From the IMG/VR virus record IMGVR_UViG_3300005836_000003, positions 1 to 42,111 of that record: a stretch of 42,111 bases of DNA, one strand, 5' to 3'. Every line of letters begins with the position of its first letter. Positions within the stretch are counted from its first letter, which is position 1. Position numbers and translations under genes: made by a program. Below, one piece after another: positions 35,994 through 42,111 of this stretch. Under the pieces are notes generated by a model. The model worked only from the letters and a program-made list of their open reading frames with translations, made no database searches and had not been told where the DNA came from. This DNA is from a virus.

Positions 35994-37565
35994 CTAGGCG
36001 GGAGGCGCGGCGGGCGCGGCGCTCGCCTGCCCCTGCGCCGCGCGGCTCGGGTCGGAGTCGAGCGTGATCCCGAGCGCCCGCGCGCGCTCCCAGTCGGACG
36101 CCTGCTCGGCCATCAGGTCCTCGGGCCGCCAGCCGCTCGCGCGCTGCTCCTCGGAGAGCGTCGAGAGCCCGCCGCGGATGCGCGCGACGGCGGCCTCGGC
36201 CTCGATCTTGGGCTCGATCATGCCCCGGCTCGGCGGCGTCCAGCTCATCCGGCAGCCGGGCGCGATCAGGCCCGCGAGCTCGGCCTGCGAGCGCCAGGCG
36301 CGCCAGACCCCGCGCACCAGCTGCGGCACGAGCCAGTCCGTGCGCCAGCCGGCGAGCTCGCGCTCCCAGTCGAGGTTGCCGATCCTCGCGCTCGAGAAGT
36401 TGACCTGCGAGAGGTCGCCCGCGAGCACGTGGTACGGGACGCCGTAGCCGACGCCGATCCCGTGCAGCGTCAGCTTGGGGAAGTCCTCCATGCCCTCGAC
36501 CCCGGGCGGGCTCGCGAGCGTGATCTGCTCGCCGGGCTGGAGCTTCTGCACGGTCCCCGGCTCGAGCTCCTCGGTCGCCTTGCCCGTCGCCGAGATCGCG
36601 CCGCCGGAGTCCTCGAACTCCGTCGTGATGAAGCCCGCGAAGCACGCCGCGAGCTTGGTCCGCACCATCGTCGCGTCGGCCCAGTCGTTCAGGTCCCGCA
36701 GGTCGAGCAGGCAGGGCGCGCCCCAGGGCACGCCGCGGACCTGGCCCGCGCGGTCGACGCGGTAGACGTGCAGGAGCGAGTCGGCCGGGATGAAGCGGGA
36801 CTCGAGCGTCCAGCCGGCGACGCCCGGATGCTGCGACCAGACCCAGTATCCGACCCGGCGGCCGCGCTGGTCGAACTCGACGCCCAGGCGCCGCAGGCGC
36901 CCGCCCTCGTCGGGCAGGCCGAGCACGCTGTCCTGCGTCGAGTCCAGGAACTCGCTCTCGAGGATCTGGACCTGCAGCGGGACCGCCAGGCCGTCGGACT
37001 GCCGGCGCAGGCGCAGGCGCGCCAGGCACTCGCCGGCCTCGGCGACCTCCGCGGCGGCGAGGCGCTGCAGGCCGTAGAGGCTCATCCGCCCGTCGGCGTC
37101 GGCATCCTCCTCGGCCCACTGGTCGAACAGCTCCTGCGCGAGCAGGCGGTCGGCATCGCGCTCGTGCTCGACCACGACGCGGACGCCGTCCCCGACCATG
37201 TGCGTAGAGATCGCGCGCTTGGCCTTCGCCGCCCACTTGTTGTTGCGGGAGAGGTCGCGCGAGCGCTTCACGAGCTCGGCGAGGAACGTCGAGCTCGTCG
37301 CGTCGGGCGCCGTCAGGGGCGCCATCCAGCCCTGCGTGCGGGCCGTGCGCGAGGCCGCGTCGAACTTGCGGACCTCGCTCGAGCCCGCGGGGTCGCGCCG
37401 GCGGCCGCGCCGCTCGCGCAGCTCGTGGAAGGCGTCCAGGGCGATGCGCGCGCGCTCCTCGCGCAGGCGCGCGGCCTGGCGCGACGCGGCCCAGGCGGGC
37501 GAGGCGGCGCGCAGCACGCGCTCGAGCAGCGGGTCGCGGCGCGGGAGCTTGTCGGCGGCCGGCAT
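35994..37565 (-). CDS. Portal protein (lambda gpB family)
   Basis: 523 residues, ATG overlapping the gpW-type stop (ATGA). Signature segments: LVKRSRDLSRNNKWAAKAKRAISTHMVGDG (92-121 in part), the 'R.L.rNn..a..ai..i...vvG.G' portal signature; QILESEFLDSTQDS; VGYWVWSQHPG; ILHVYRVDRAGQVRGVPWGAP-type loop; DLSQVNFSSARIG (about 388-400), the 'nyss.R' motif. Twelve copies make the DNA entry vertex. Length about 520 is normal. Confidence 0.93.
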   Translation of the reverse strand: MPAADKLPRRDPLLERVLRAASPAWAASRQAARLREERARIALDAFHELRERRGRRRDPAGSSEVRKFDAASRTARTQGWMAPLTAPDATSSTFLAELVKRSRDLSRNNKWAAKAKRAISTHMVGDGVRVVVEHERDADRLLAQELFDQWAEEDADADGRMSLYGLQRLAAAEVAEAGECLARLRLRRQSDGLAVPLQVQILESEFLDSTQDSVLGLPDEGGRLRRLGVEFDQRGRRVGYWVWSQHPGVAGWTLESRFIPADSLLHVYRVDRAGQVRGVPWGAPCLLDLRDLNDWADATMVRTKLAACFAGFITTEFEDSGGAISATGKATEELEPGTVQKLQPGEQITLASPPGVEGMEDFPKLTLHGIGVGYGVPYHVLAGDLSQVNFSSARIGNLDWERELAGWRTDWLVPQLVRGVWRAWRSQAELAGLIAPGCRMSWTPPSRGMIEPKIEAEAAVARIRGGLSTLSEEQRASGWRPEDLMAEQASDWERARALGITLDSDPSRAAQGQASAAPAAPPA

Positions 37566-37765
37566 CAGGTGCCCCGGTTGAACGTCCAGACGCGGCGGCG
37601 CTCGATCGAGGCCTCGACCCCGAGCTGCTCGCGCAGCTCGTCGCGGATGGAGCGCATCTCCTCGAGGCTGCGGTAGGTGACGTCGCGGTCCTGGTACTTG
37701 ACCCGCAGCGCGCCGACGTTGATCGCGGCCTCGAGCGCGTCGAGCTCCTCTAGCGTCCCAGCCAT
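37565..37765 (-). CDS. gpW-type head-tail joining protein
   Basis: 66 residues, ATG at 37765. LEELDALEAAINVGALRVKY, then QDRDVTYRSLEEMRSIRDEL and a short RRRVWTFNRG end are the 'l..L..A...g...v.y.dr.v.y.s...l...i..l......' pattern of gpW and related small connectors. Overlaps the end of the terminase gene by 16 bases and the portal start by 1 base. Usually needed to finish the portal vertex. Confidence 0.85.
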   Translation of the reverse strand: MAGTLEELDALEAAINVGALRVKYQDRDVTYRSLEEMRSIRDELREQLGVEASIERRRVWTFNRGT

Positions 37766-39762
37766 CCGCGGCCCCGATACCCCGAGAGGTAGCCTCCGCG
37801 GGGCGCCGCCGGCCCGCCCGTCGGGCCGCGATCCTGCGGAGCCGGCCGCTCGGGGTCGGGCGGCCCGACCCGGCGCGGCGCCGGCGGCCGCGAGCCTAGC
37901 GCGCCGCGCGCCTCGCGCCAACGCTCCGGCGTCCAGCGGTGCAGGCCGAGCATCATGGCGGCCGCGAGCGCGTAGACGTTGCAGTCGAGGACCTCGTTGC
38001 GCTCGTGCAGCGACTTCTCCCAGACGTAGCGCCGCAGGCCGCGGACCGTGCGCGGGATCATCTGCTCGGCGCAGAGCTGCCGGAAGTACTCCTCGCCCCA
38101 CTCGGGGAAGTGCATGAAGCCCGGCGGGCAGTGGTCCGCGGGGTCGAGCGGGGCCTCGAGCCGGAGCCAGGAGTAGATCGTCGCCTTGGCCTCGTCGACG
38201 CCGACGTGCCAGAGCTCGACCCCCCGCCGCAGGGTCTTGCCGCTGCTGCCAGAGACCTCGACGCGCTTGGGCAGGGAGACGACCACGCTCGAGCCCTCGC
38301 GCCCCTTGACGGCCGAGACCCGGCGCCGGCTCTGGCGCGCGACCCACTGGTACACGAGCGCCGAGGCATAGCCCGAGTCGATCGCGAGGCGCTCGATCGA
38401 GAGCTCGGCCCCGCCGGCGTGGCGGACCGGGGTCGCGAGCAGCCGGTCGAGGTCGCGCCAGGTGTCCCGGTCCTGCGGCCCTCCCGGGATGATCCGGTAG
38501 TCGACGCTCCAGCTCTCGAGGCCCCCGCCCTCGGCCTCGCCCCAGGCCTTGACCTCGACCTCGACGCGGTCGGCCTGGACGTCGGCGCCGGCCGTCAGGA
38601 CGACCGAGCGCTCGGGCGCGACGCCCTGGGCGTAGCGCTCGCGGCGGCGGTAGAGCTTCTGCCACTCCGGCGCCTCGCCGCGCTCGCGCCAGGGCTCGCC
38701 CAGGCGCAGGTTCACGAAGGGCCGCAGGCGCGCGTCCTGCCCCTGGGCCTGCGCCCAGGCCTCGACGCACTCGGCCCAGGACTGCCAGCCGAGCGGGGAG
38801 TAGAGGCTCGACAGGTGGTAGCCGCGGTGCTGCTCCGAGAGCTCGGGCCGCGTGGCGACCCACAGGCCCGCCGCGAGCATCGCGGGCTTCTCGTGCTCAT
38901 GGATCTCGCCGCCGCAGGCCTCGCAGCGCAGGCGCGCGCTCTCGGGGATAGGGCGCTCCTTCGCGTCGCGGTCGTACGCGACGAACTTGCGCGCGCCGAC
39001 GACGACGCGCGTCGAGGCCGACCAGGCGATCGGCGAGAGGTCGCCGCAGCGCGGGCAGGGCACGTGGAAGAAGCGCCCGTCGGAGCGCTCGAGCTCGGCC
39101 ATGATCCGCGAGCGCCCCTCGAAGGTCGGCGTCGAAATCTTGAGGATCTTCCGCCGCGCGCCGAAGGTCATCGTCGCGCGCTCGGCCAGGTTGATCGGGT
39201 CGCCCTCCTCGCCGGCCTCCTGCGCGAAGCCGTCGAGCTCGTCGCAGATCAGGTTGCGCGCCGGCATCTGCCGCAGCCCCGCCGCGGAGTTGGAGCCGCC
39301 GAGCAGCAGGAAGCCGCCCGGGAAGTCCTTGGCGAGGAGCGAGTTGCCCGAGTCCTTGGAGCGCGCCTCGCGGACCTTGGAGCGCAGCGCTGGGCACTCG
39401 GCGATCATCGTCGCGAGCCGCTGCTTCGAGTAGCGCTGCGCGACCTCGAGCGTCGGCAGGACCATCAGCGTCGGGCCCGGCGCCTGGTCGATGACGTAGC
39501 CGAGGAAGTTCGACGCGACGGTGGAGAACCCGAGCTGCGCGCCCTTCGCGACCGTGACGCGCTGCACGGGCGAGGACGCCGAGAGCGCCTCCTGGATCTC
39601 GCGCGCGTAGGGGACGCGGTCGACGCGGTAGGGGCCCGGCTCGGCGGAGTCCTTGCTCGTCAGGCGGACGCTCTGCTCGGCCCACTCCCAGACCGTGAGC
39701 TGCGGGTCGGGCTCGACCGCGCCGGACCAGGCGGAGCGCACGAGCTCGCGCGCGTCGATCAC
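37750..39762 (-). CDS. Terminase large subunit (lambda gpA family)
   Basis: 670 residues from the GTG at 39762 (GTGA with small subunit). DNA-packaging ATPase and nuclease: variant Walker A VAKGAQLGFST (71-81), Walker B LICDELD (171-177), motif III-like KISTPTFEG (208-216), a zinc-binding pair CPRC (236-239) and CEAC (280-283), and nuclease acids Asp394 (GADVQ), Asp462 (AIDSG) and Asp593 (VLDCNVYALAA). A Pro/Arg-rich tail begins near 620. The lambda-type family generally makes cohesive ends, so cos packaging is likely but not proven here. Confidence 0.95.
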   Translation of the reverse strand: MIDARELVRSAWSGAVEPDPQLTVWEWAEQSVRLTSKDSAEPGPYRVDRVPYAREIQEALSASSPVQRVTVAKGAQLGFSTVASNFLGYVIDQAPGPTLMVLPTLEVAQRYSKQRLATMIAECPALRSKVREARSKDSGNSLLAKDFPGGFLLLGGSNSAAGLRQMPARNLICDELDGFAQEAGEEGDPINLAERATMTFGARRKILKISTPTFEGRSRIMAELERSDGRFFHVPCPRCGDLSPIAWSASTRVVVGARKFVAYDRDAKERPIPESARLRCEACGGEIHEHEKPAMLAAGLWVATRPELSEQHRGYHLSSLYSPLGWQSWAECVEAWAQAQGQDARLRPFVNLRLGEPWRERGEAPEWQKLYRRRERYAQGVAPERSVVLTAGADVQADRVEVEVKAWGEAEGGGLESWSVDYRIIPGGPQDRDTWRDLDRLLATPVRHAGGAELSIERLAIDSGYASALVYQWVARQSRRRVSAVKGREGSSVVVSLPKRVEVSGSSGKTLRRGVELWHVGVDEAKATIYSWLRLEAPLDPADHCPPGFMHFPEWGEEYFRQLCAEQMIPRTVRGLRRYVWEKSLHERNEVLDCNVYALAAAMMLGLHRWTPERWREARGALGSRPPAPRRVGPPDPERPAPQDRGPTGGPAAPRGGYLSGYRGRGWLGR

Positions 39763-40358
39763 GCCGGCGCGCCCTCGGGCTCGCGGAGCTGGCGCGCCAG
39801 GTCGGCGAGGATCCGGTCGATCTGCGCCGAGAGCAGCGCCCTCACGCGGTGCGGGTCGGTCTCCGCCGCGAGCAGGGAGGCGCTCGAGTCGGGCAGCGCG
39901 CGCAGGCGGTCGCGCACGGCGCGCGCGGCGCGGGACTGCTCGAGGCGCACGTCCTCGGCGCGCACGAGCTCGCCCGAGCGCTGGCGGTACTCGAGCTCGG
40001 CGAGCTTCGCCTGGAAGGTCAGGCGCACGGCCTGCGCGCGGCGCGCCTGCTCGGCTACGCCCGAGTCCGAGCTCGCGCGCGCCTCGAAGGCCGGCGCGTC
40101 GTCGAGCGAGCCCCCGGGCCGGCCCGCGGTCGGGTCGCCGGACTGCTCGGGCCCGCGCGACATCGTCGCGTCCGTGCGGCGCTCCCATTCGGCGTCGGCG
40201 AGCTCGGGCTCGATCGAGGGTTTCCCCTCGCGCACGACCACGGCGCGCTCGAGGCGGCCCGCGGCGATCGCCTTGCGCACGGCGGCGTGCGTCCCGCCCG
40301 GCAGCCCGCGCTCTCGCCGGGATCGCGCGTAGGCGCGCAGGGATACGAGCTCGGCCAC
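39759..40358 (-). CDS. Terminase small subunit (Nu1-like)
   Basis: 199 residues, GTG at 40358. N-terminal winged-helix type DNA-binding part: VSLRAYARSRRERGLPGGTHAAVRKAIAAGRLERAVV in outline (5-41), comparable to 'sl.aYar.rg.s..aV..ai..Gri' in Nu1/DUF1441 proteins. The middle is Gly/Pro-rich, and residues 105-190 are a coiled coil (AQAVRLTFQAKLAELEYRQRSG, VRAEDVRLEQSRAARAVRDR) typical for subunit contacts. Recognises the packaging site. Coupled to the large subunit. Confidence 0.85.
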   Translation of the reverse strand: MAELVSLRAYARSRRERGLPGGTHAAVRKAIAAGRLERAVVVREGKPSIEPELADAEWERRTDATMSRGPEQSGDPTAGRPGGSLDDAPAFEARASSDSGVAEQARRAQAVRLTFQAKLAELEYRQRSGELVRAEDVRLEQSRAARAVRDRLRALPDSSASLLAAETDPHRVRALLSAQIDRILADLARQLREPEGAPA

Positions 40359-40361
40359 GGC

Positions 40362-40922
40362 CTAGCGCTCCCCGCCGCTCGCGCTCCAGCGGTGCCCGCA
40401 CTCCGGGCACTCGTGGACCTGCTGCGTGCGCCCGGCCTTGGTCGCCGCGGCGGGCGTGGGGCGAGGGCCCGCGAGCAGCCTGCGGAGCTGCGCGCGGTCG
40501 AAGCCAAGCGCGGGCATGTCGAGCGGCTCGGCGTCGAAGGCGAGCAGCTCGGCGCGCAGCCGCTGCTCGTCCCAGCTCGAGAGCTCGGCGAGCCGGTTGT
40601 CTGCGATCAGGTAGGCGCGCCGCTGCGCCTCGGTCAGGTGCTCCAGCGGGACGACGGGCACGCGCTCGAGCCCGAGCAGGCGCGCGGCGTCGAGGCGCCC
40701 GTGGCCCGCGATGACGACGGCGCTCGCGGCGTCGACGAGGATCGGAGACACGAAGCCGAACTCCTGGATCGAGCGCGCGATGCGCGCGATCTGGTCGTCG
40801 GAGTGCGTCCTCGGGTTGCGCGCGTAGGGCACGAGCCGCTCGACCGGCCAGAGCTCGATGCGCTCGGCGAGCCGCGCCGGCAGCGCGGGGGCCTTGGCCG
40901 CGGGCGCGCGGCGGGGCTTCAA
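40362..40922 (-). CDS. ParB-like N-terminal domain protein with zinc-ribbon-like end
   Basis: 186 residues from a TTG at 40922 that overlaps the upstream stop (TTGA); an ATG at 41012 would add 30 residues overlapping the zinc-finger gene and is less likely. Core: VERLVPYARNPRTHSDDQIARIARSIQEFGFVSPILV (in outline), the IAGHGRLDAARLLGL box and the YLIADNRLAEL box. These are the ParB/Srx-fold motifs of phage proteins often found next to terminase or fused to DNA methylases; the GHGR box binds nucleotide in ParB relatives. The end has CPECGHRW. No methylase domain here. May act as CTP/ATP-dependent DNA-binding protein or nuclease. Confidence 0.8.
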   Translation of the reverse strand: MKPRRAPAAKAPALPARLAERIELWPVERLVPYARNPRTHSDDQIARIARSIQEFGFVSPILVDAASAVVIAGHGRLDAARLLGLERVPVVPLEHLTEAQRRAYLIADNRLAELSSWDEQRLRAELLAFDAEPLDMPALGFDRAQLRRLLAGPRPTPAAATKAGRTQQVHECPECGHRWSASGGER

Positions 40923-41317
40923 GCGAGCGGCCCATGGCCGCAAGCCGGGCAGGCGGTTTCCCACTGGTCCGGCAGCAAATGCAGCCGCCCGCCATCCATG
41001 CACAGTCGGCATGTGGGGAGCCCGCCGCGCGCGGCCGGCGGGCTGGACACACCCAACGCGCTCGCGCCCCCGCCGGGGACCGGGGCCGCGCGCTCCCCGG
41101 CAGGACTCTCGGCGGGCTCGATGGCGCGACGCTCCAGCGCCGGAGGCTCCGGCGTCTCGTACTCGGGCTCCGCCGGCGCGCCGCAGTTGCGGCAGCGGCC
41201 GAGCGAGTCCAGGCGCAGCGGGACGATGCAGTAGGCGCAGCGCGCGCCGCGGCGCGCGAGCCGCGCCTGCTCCTCGCGCCAGCCGGGCGGCGGGCGCCGC
41301 GGCGGGGTCGTGCCCAT
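40919..41317 (-). CDS. Double zinc-ribbon protein
   Basis: 132 residues, ATG at 41317 (ATGA). Four CxxC knuckles: CAYC (27-30), CRNC (41-44), CRLC (about 102-105) and CPAC (about 122-125), forming two probable zinc ribbons separated by a Pro/Glu/Ala-rich linker (AEPEYETPEPPALERRAIEP). Such proteins bind nucleic acid or act as transcription adaptors. The gene precedes the ParB-like gene. No specific family recognised. Confidence 0.65.
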   Translation of the reverse strand: MGTTPPRRPPPGWREEQARLARRGARCAYCIVPLRLDSLGRCRNCGAPAEPEYETPEPPALERRAIEPAESPAGERAAPVPGGGASALGVSSPPAARGGLPTCRLCMDGGRLHLLPDQWETACPACGHGPLA

Positions 41318-41604
41318 CACGCCCTCGCGAGCTTGACGACGACGGCGACGAGCGCGGCGGCGATCGCGAGCCAGGCGATCGAGAATCCGATCGCGGCCCA
41401 GCCCATCGCGCGCGCCGCGCCCGAGAGCGCGTCCGCCCGCGCGATCTCGGCCTCGAGTCGCTCCGCCGCGCGGTGCGGCCTGCCAGCTACGCAGGCGTCG
41501 CAGGTCCAGGAGTCGGAGGCTCGGTCGAGGATCCAGCCGCGCGCCTGGCCTAGCTCGCCGATCTCGTAGCCGCATTTTCCGCAGCGAGCGCCTCCCCCGC
41601 TCAT
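41317..41604 (-). CDS. Zinc-knuckle membrane protein
   Basis: 95 residues, ATG start. N-terminal CGKC (8-11) and CDAC (35-38) give one zinc ribbon; a helix AERLEAEIARADALSGA leads to a single C-terminal transmembrane segment (WAAIGFSIAWLAIAAALVAVVV, about 69-90) followed by Lys and Arg. The zinc domain probably lies in the cytoplasm at the membrane. Role unknown. Coupled with both neighbours. Confidence 0.6.
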   Translation of the reverse strand: MSGGGARCGKCGYEIGELGQARGWILDRASDSWTCDACVAGRPHRAAERLEAEIARADALSGAARAMGWAAIGFSIAWLAIAAALVAVVVKLARA

Positions 41605-42014
41605 AGCGGACCTCCGGCGTCGAGCTCGACCAGGCGCTCGCAGACCAGGCGCTCGGCGACGTCGTCGAGGTCGCGCCCGTAGAGCCCAGTCGCGAGCAGG
41701 CGCTCGAGCCGCTCAATCGCAGCGCTTCCCAGGATGATGCGCAGTCCGAGGCGCCCGGACGCTCCGGATCCGGGGGCGAGCGTCCGGTTGCCCTCGGCGT
41801 GGATCGAGCCAGCGGCGGGCTCGACCGCGGGCGCGCAGGCGGTGTGCATGGGGCCGCGCGCCGCCAGCGAGACGCGGTCGCCGCCCGCGAGCGGAACGCC
41901 GCAGACGCAGCAGCGCTCCGGGTGCCAGGCGGCCTCGGCCGCGACCGGCGGGAGCGGGTAGGAGTCCAATGGTCCGAGGCTCGCGGCCGGGATCGAGCGG
42001 CAGGGGTCGGGCAT
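41601..42014 (-). CDS. Zinc-finger and ribbon-helix-helix-like protein
   Basis: 137 residues, ATG at 42014. Residues 35-60 contain CCVC and HTAC, a possible zinc site. The C-terminal part, AAIERLERLLATGLYGRDLD, followed by DVAERLVCERLVEL, resembles the 'l..L..tGLyG.s..evaerLv.egl' end of small ribbon-helix-helix-like regulators. It is the first gene of the visible operon with a GGATACC repeat pair in front. A role as regulator of the late operon is inferred. Confidence 0.6.
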   Translation of the reverse strand: MPDPCRSIPAASLGPLDSYPLPPVAAEAAWHPERCCVCGVPLAGGDRVSLAARGPMHTACAPAVEPAAGSIHAEGNRTLAPGSGASGRLGLRIILGSAAIERLERLLATGLYGRDLDDVAERLVCERLVELDAGGPL

Positions 42015-42035
42015 GGCGGCGCGATCCTACCCTCC

Positions 42036-42054
42036 GGATACCGTCGTGGATACC
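42036..42054 (-). repeat. Two direct GGTATCC repeats upstream of the first gene
   Basis: On the minus strand GGTATCC occurs at 42054-42048 and 42042-42036, start to start 12 bases, within 40 bases of the ATG at 42014. Direct repeats spaced by about one helical turn are a common operator layout for ribbon-helix-helix proteins, and the first gene has such a candidate domain. The link is speculative. Confidence 0.35.
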
Positions 42055-42057
42055 CCC

Positions 42058-42111
42058 TCAGAAGCCCACGCCCTGCTTGTTTTGGGCGGTCGCCGTTACC
42101 CGCCGGCCCGG
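42058..42111 (-). CDS. Possible C-terminal fragment of an upstream gene
   Basis: A frame open from the right edge ends in a TGA at 42058-42060. The 17 residues are PGRRVTATAQNKQGVGF. Nothing can be assigned, and a short open frame could be chance. It would place the end of the preceding gene 43 bases before the 42014 ATG, which suits operon spacing. Confidence 0.25.
   Translation of the reverse strand, partial: PGRRVTATAQNKQGVGF

Noticed and set aside
1-42111. Circular genome with a gene crossing the ends
   Set aside because: The partial frame at the left edge and the frame at the right edge do not join in phase, and the ends share no direct repeat. Circularity cannot be supported.
1-42111. 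tRNA or rRNA genes
   Set aside because: No cloverleaf with a TTCGA-type T-loop and acceptor pairing was seen; a tRNAscan run would settle it.

Overview
The window is one contiguous block of a tailed bacteriophage (Caudoviricetes) genome or prophage with a contractile tail. By eye the base composition is very GC-rich, well above 65% (not computed). All genes but one lie on the minus strand and most overlap or abut with GTGA, ATGA or TTGA junctions, so transcription runs from high to low coordinates. GTG and TTG starts are very common. The host cannot be named from this sequence; a high-GC bacterium whose RNA polymerase uses TTGAC-type -35 boxes is the most that can be said.

Read from the right edge leftwards: 42.1-40.4 kb holds small zinc-finger genes and a ParB-like protein. 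40.4-32.9 kb is the head module: small terminase, lambda gpA-type large terminase, gpW-type connector, lambda gpB-type portal, a prohead protease fused to the major capsid protein, two tandem DUF2190 decoration-like proteins and a head-tail joining protein. 32.9-24.9 kb is a Mu-type contractile tail: terminator, DUF2635, sheath, tube, tail chaperone with a -1 frameshift, tape measure, gpN (DNA circularisation), gpP, gpV-like spike and gp46. A cassette of eight small non-structural genes (24.9-21.8 kb), with its own promoter, is inserted before baseplate gpJ and gpI (21.8-20.0 kb). Then come a tail fibre, a membrane-protein cluster that may serve lysis (18.4-17.1 kb), and a run of adhesin and depolymerase-type genes (16.6-7.4 kb): a 1184-residue beta-helix protein with two arrays of 22-residue Ala/Pro/Leu repeats, a second fibre, an alpha/beta-hydrolase and a large enzyme-like protein. 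The one plus-strand gene, a lipoprotein, sits inside this run. 7.4 kb to the left edge is early-type: small regulators or accessory proteins, a replication-initiator-like protein with a 364-base structured non-coding region upstream, RusA-type resolvase and a uracil-DNA-glycosylase-like protein.

The most distinctive features are four copies of one promoter module (about 4.26, 7.09, 7.41 and 24.9 kb), each placed just after or within the end of a gene and firing into an accessory gene; the repeat-flanked beta-helix protein; the G-rich frameshift site in the tail chaperone; and the early-type cassette with a PD-(D/E)XK nuclease-like gene splitting the baseplate operon. No integrase, DNA polymerase, endolysin, tRNA or CRISPR array was recognised, so the genome continues outside the window or uses unfamiliar proteins.
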